DNA of 7,310 nucleotides from Bacillota bacterium. GTDB taxonomy: Bacteria; Bacillota; Clostridia; Lachnospirales; Lachnospiraceae. The stretch lies in NCBI GenBank assembly GCA_023414985.1, contig JAEZLY010000279.1, positions 1 through 7,310 of the forward strand, in the 5' to 3' direction. Below the pieces are notes generated by a model. The model saw only the letters and a program-made list of their open reading frames with translations. It was not told the origin of the DNA and searched no databases. Numbering within the stretch: position 1 is the stretch's first letter; each line of letters opens with the position of its first letter. Position numbers and translations under genes: made by a program. Below, in pieces: positions 5,467-7,310 of this stretch.

Positions 5467-7310
5467 GTATCCTCTATCTTCTGCTTTGCTTTGGCCTCGG
5501 CTGGGCAATCTGCAGTGTTGCCTTTCCTAAGCTGTCCACCGTGATAGAGACAGACTGTCTGAAGAGAAAAATCAATGTCAGTCCTTATATTCTGTTCCTG
5601 CCGGCTTGGTATGCAACGGGTACGCTGGCAATTACCTGGGCAGTTTATCTATTGGGATATCTTTTCAGAGAGGCGAAGGAGCCACTGTTTTACGCGAATT
5701 TAATTGTTATGCCTGCGGCTTTCCTGCTGATCGCCCTAGCATTTCTGATCAATAGAAAAAGCAGAAGGAAGACGTCCTTACTTAACAGGGATAAGAAGAC
5801 GGTAATGATAGAACTGATCTTTCTTGCAGCGGTATTGCTCCTGGCTTGTATCCTGATGTGGACTACCTTTTATGTATCAGGGAAGGAACTGTTCATCGGT
5901 ATTTCCGTATTCAGTGATTTTTCACCCCATGTCGGGATGATCCGATCCTTTTCCCACGGGAATAATTTCCCGACCACTTATCCTCATTTTGCAGGAGAAG
6001 ATATCCGGTATCATTTCATGTTTCAGTTTTTGGCCGGTAATCTGGAATTTCTCGGACTACGGATTGATTATGCCTTTAATTTACCGAGTATCCTTAGCTT
6101 TGTCAGTGCATTTATGCTTCTGTATCTGCTGGCAGTCAAAATCAGCGGCCGTATGGGAGCAGGACTGTTAGCCTGCCTATTCTTTGCTTTTCGTAGCTCC
6201 CAGACCTTATTTCACTGGCTGGCACAGCTTCCCGAGGGCACGGGAATTATTCAGGCATTACGTGATAATACCGATTTTGTCAGCAGTACACCGAACGAGG
6301 ATTGGGGCTTATGGAATTTGAACGTATACTGCAATCAGAGGCATCTGGCTTTTGGTCTGACCGTAATGTTCCTGTTATTGATTTTATTCCTGCCGCATCT
6401 TTATGAGATGTTTGATGCAATCCGGCAGTATCATCTTAATAAAAAGGAATTAAAAAACAAAAGCTATCATCAGACCCTGATGGCAAGTGGAACAGGTACT
6501 ATCAAGCTACTATTCCTGACGAAGGCTGGCTGGGAGGTCAAAGATTTTAGAACCGCGGTTGCAGCAGGAATCCTGCTCGGAAGCCTTGGCTTTTTCCATG
6601 GTGCAGCGGTAATCGGTGTACTGATCATATTGTTTGTCATGGCAATCGTATCTGCAAGAAGATTGGAATACCTGATTACGGCAGTATTGGCCATGGGAAT
6701 CTCAACTTTACAGACTCACTTTTTCATCCAGGGGTCTGCGGTAGCACCCCAGCTGCTCTTCGGTTTTATCGCAGAGAATAAGACCCTGTTTGGTGCGGCT
6801 TCCTATCTGGATCGGTTGTTGGGCATTCTGCCGCTGGTACTCCTCGTGGCCTTCTGCTTCGAGAAGGGGGCAAGCAGGTACTTGATTGCTGCCTTCTCCG
6901 CACCGCTACTGTTTGCTTTTACCGTGTCACTGACGGTGGATGTAACCGTTAATCATAAATATATCATGATGAGCTGCATACTGCTTGGAATCTTTGCGGC
7001 AAATCTTGTCCTTAAGGTATTTGACAAAAAGGAGTTCTGGTTCAGCGTGTTGGGGGTGTTTTTGATTTTCCTTCTGACAGCTACCGGACTCTATGATTTT
7101 GCCACTGTAATAAAGAAAAATACGCAGTTAAATTCTATCGTTCTGGAACTGGAGGATCCGCTGACCAACTGGATCGATCAGAACAGTACCTCTCAGGATA
7201 TCTTCCTGACAGATACCTATACCATCAATCAGGTAGTGCTTGGCGGTGCGATGCTCTATGAGGGCTGGCCTTATTATCCCTGGTCCGCCGGTTACGATAC
7301 GGATTACCGT
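5460..7310 (+). CDS. Large polytopic membrane protein, GT-C glycosyltransferase-like (3'-truncated by the window)
   Basis: The frame stays open for 617 codons from ATG 5460-5462 to the right edge with no stop, so the C-terminus is missing. A weak site, AGGCGG (5445-5450), lies upstream inside the GT2 gene. I estimate 12-13 membrane helices, for example at residues 2-22, 43-64, 74-96, 118-140, 200-221, 296-315, 366-402, 407-425, 458-472, 479-498, 506-525 and 531-550. A long loop after helix 4 carries SDFSPH with Asp153 and GEDIRYHF (179-186), and another holds NQRHLAFG (292-299). The placement of an acidic residue in the first large outer loop is the GT-C pattern, where it is the catalytic base. 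After the last helix a soluble part begins (551 onward) with IFLTDT (581-586) and GWPYYPWSAGYD (602-613), resembling a loop of other bacterial GT-C-like proteins. Inferred role: use of the lipid-linked sugar made by the preceding GT2. Glycan polymerase or unrelated membrane protein are alternatives. Confidence 0.8.
   Translation, partial: MLGILYLLLCFGLGWAICSVAFPKLSTVIETDCLKRKINVSPYILFLPAWYATGTLAITWAVYLLGYLFREAKEPLFYANLIVMPAAFLLIALAFLINRKSRRKTSLLNRDKKTVMIELIFLAAVLLLACILMWTTFYVSGKELFIGISVFSDFSPHVGMIRSFSHGNNFPTTYPHFAGEDIRYHFMFQFLAGNLEFLGLRIDYAFNLPSILSFVSAFMLLYLLAVKISGRMGAGLLACLFFAFRSSQTLFHWLAQLPEGTGIIQALRDNTDFVSSTPNEDWGLWNLNVYCNQRHLAFGLTVMFLLLILFLPHLYEMFDAIRQYHLNKKELKNKSYHQTLMASGTGTIKLLFLTKAGWEVKDFRTAVAAGILLGSLGFFHGAAVIGVLIILFVMAIVSARRLEYLITAVLAMGISTLQTHFFIQGSAVAPQLLFGFIAENKTLFGAASYLDRLLGILPLVLLVAFCFEKGASRYLIAAFSAPLLFAFTVSLTVDVTVNHKYIMMSCILLGIFAANLVLKVFDKKEFWFSVLGVFLIFLLTATGLYDFATVIKKNTQLNSIVLELEDPLTNWIDQNSTSQDIFLTDTYTINQVVLGGAMLYEGWPYYPWSAGYDTDYR

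Noticed and set aside
5989..6694. Short frames at 5989-6171 (plus) and 6470-6694 (minus)
   Set aside because: Both fall inside the long uninterrupted membrane-protein frame that starts at 5460, which better explains the whole stretch.
1..7310. Insertion sequences, CRISPR repeats, tRNA genes or riboswitches
   Set aside because: No transposase, regularly spaced repeats, tRNA-like folding or recognisable riboswitch core was seen; the leaders are short and explained by promoters and operators.

Overview
The window looks like ordinary chromosome of a Gram-positive anaerobe in the Clostridia, most likely Lachnospiraceae. This is an inference. It rests on strong AGGAGG-type ribosome binding sites, sigma-A-like promoters in AT-rich gaps, a YtrA-type GntR regulator in front of an ABC exporter, and the sequence style of the RecG and ABC-2 permease proteins. 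No species can be named from the sequence alone. I see no mobile element, CRISPR array, tRNA or rRNA.

Layout: (1) Bases 2-100 are the last 32 codons of an unrecognised plus-strand gene. It converges on the next operon across a near-perfect bidirectional terminator hairpin (103-132). (2) Bases 175-2105 on the minus strand form a three-gene operon, transcribed right to left: a short GntR/YtrA-type repressor, an ABC ATPase, and a six-helix ABC-2 permease. The ATPase and permease genes overlap by 7 bases. A consensus promoter (TTGACA, 17 bp, TATTAT) lies upstream of the repressor gene, with a cluster of inverted and direct half-sites over its -10 and start point. This fits autorepression of a drug- or envelope-stress-responsive exporter. 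(3) Bases 2106-2333 are a divergent regulatory region with 10-bp-phased T-tracts, serving the GntR operon on one side and recG on the other. (4) Bases 2334-4370 are recG, complete, with a TTG start. (5) Bases 4371-4491 are a short gap with a probable promoter. (6) Bases 4492-7310 hold a two-gene unit: a GT2 glycosyltransferase of the polyprenyl-phosphate-sugar synthase type with two C-terminal membrane helices, overlapping by 7 bases a large polytopic membrane protein that runs off the right edge with 617 codons visible.

How the genes work together: the GntR-ABC set is one self-regulated export module. RecG is a housekeeping DNA-repair helicase with its own promoter. The GT2 and membrane-protein pair looks like a lipid-linked-sugar glycosylation module: the GT2 would charge a polyprenyl phosphate with a sugar, and the GT-C-like membrane protein would transfer that sugar outside the membrane. 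This last pair is the least ordinary part of the window, although each half resembles known broad families. I found no clearly unprecedented system.
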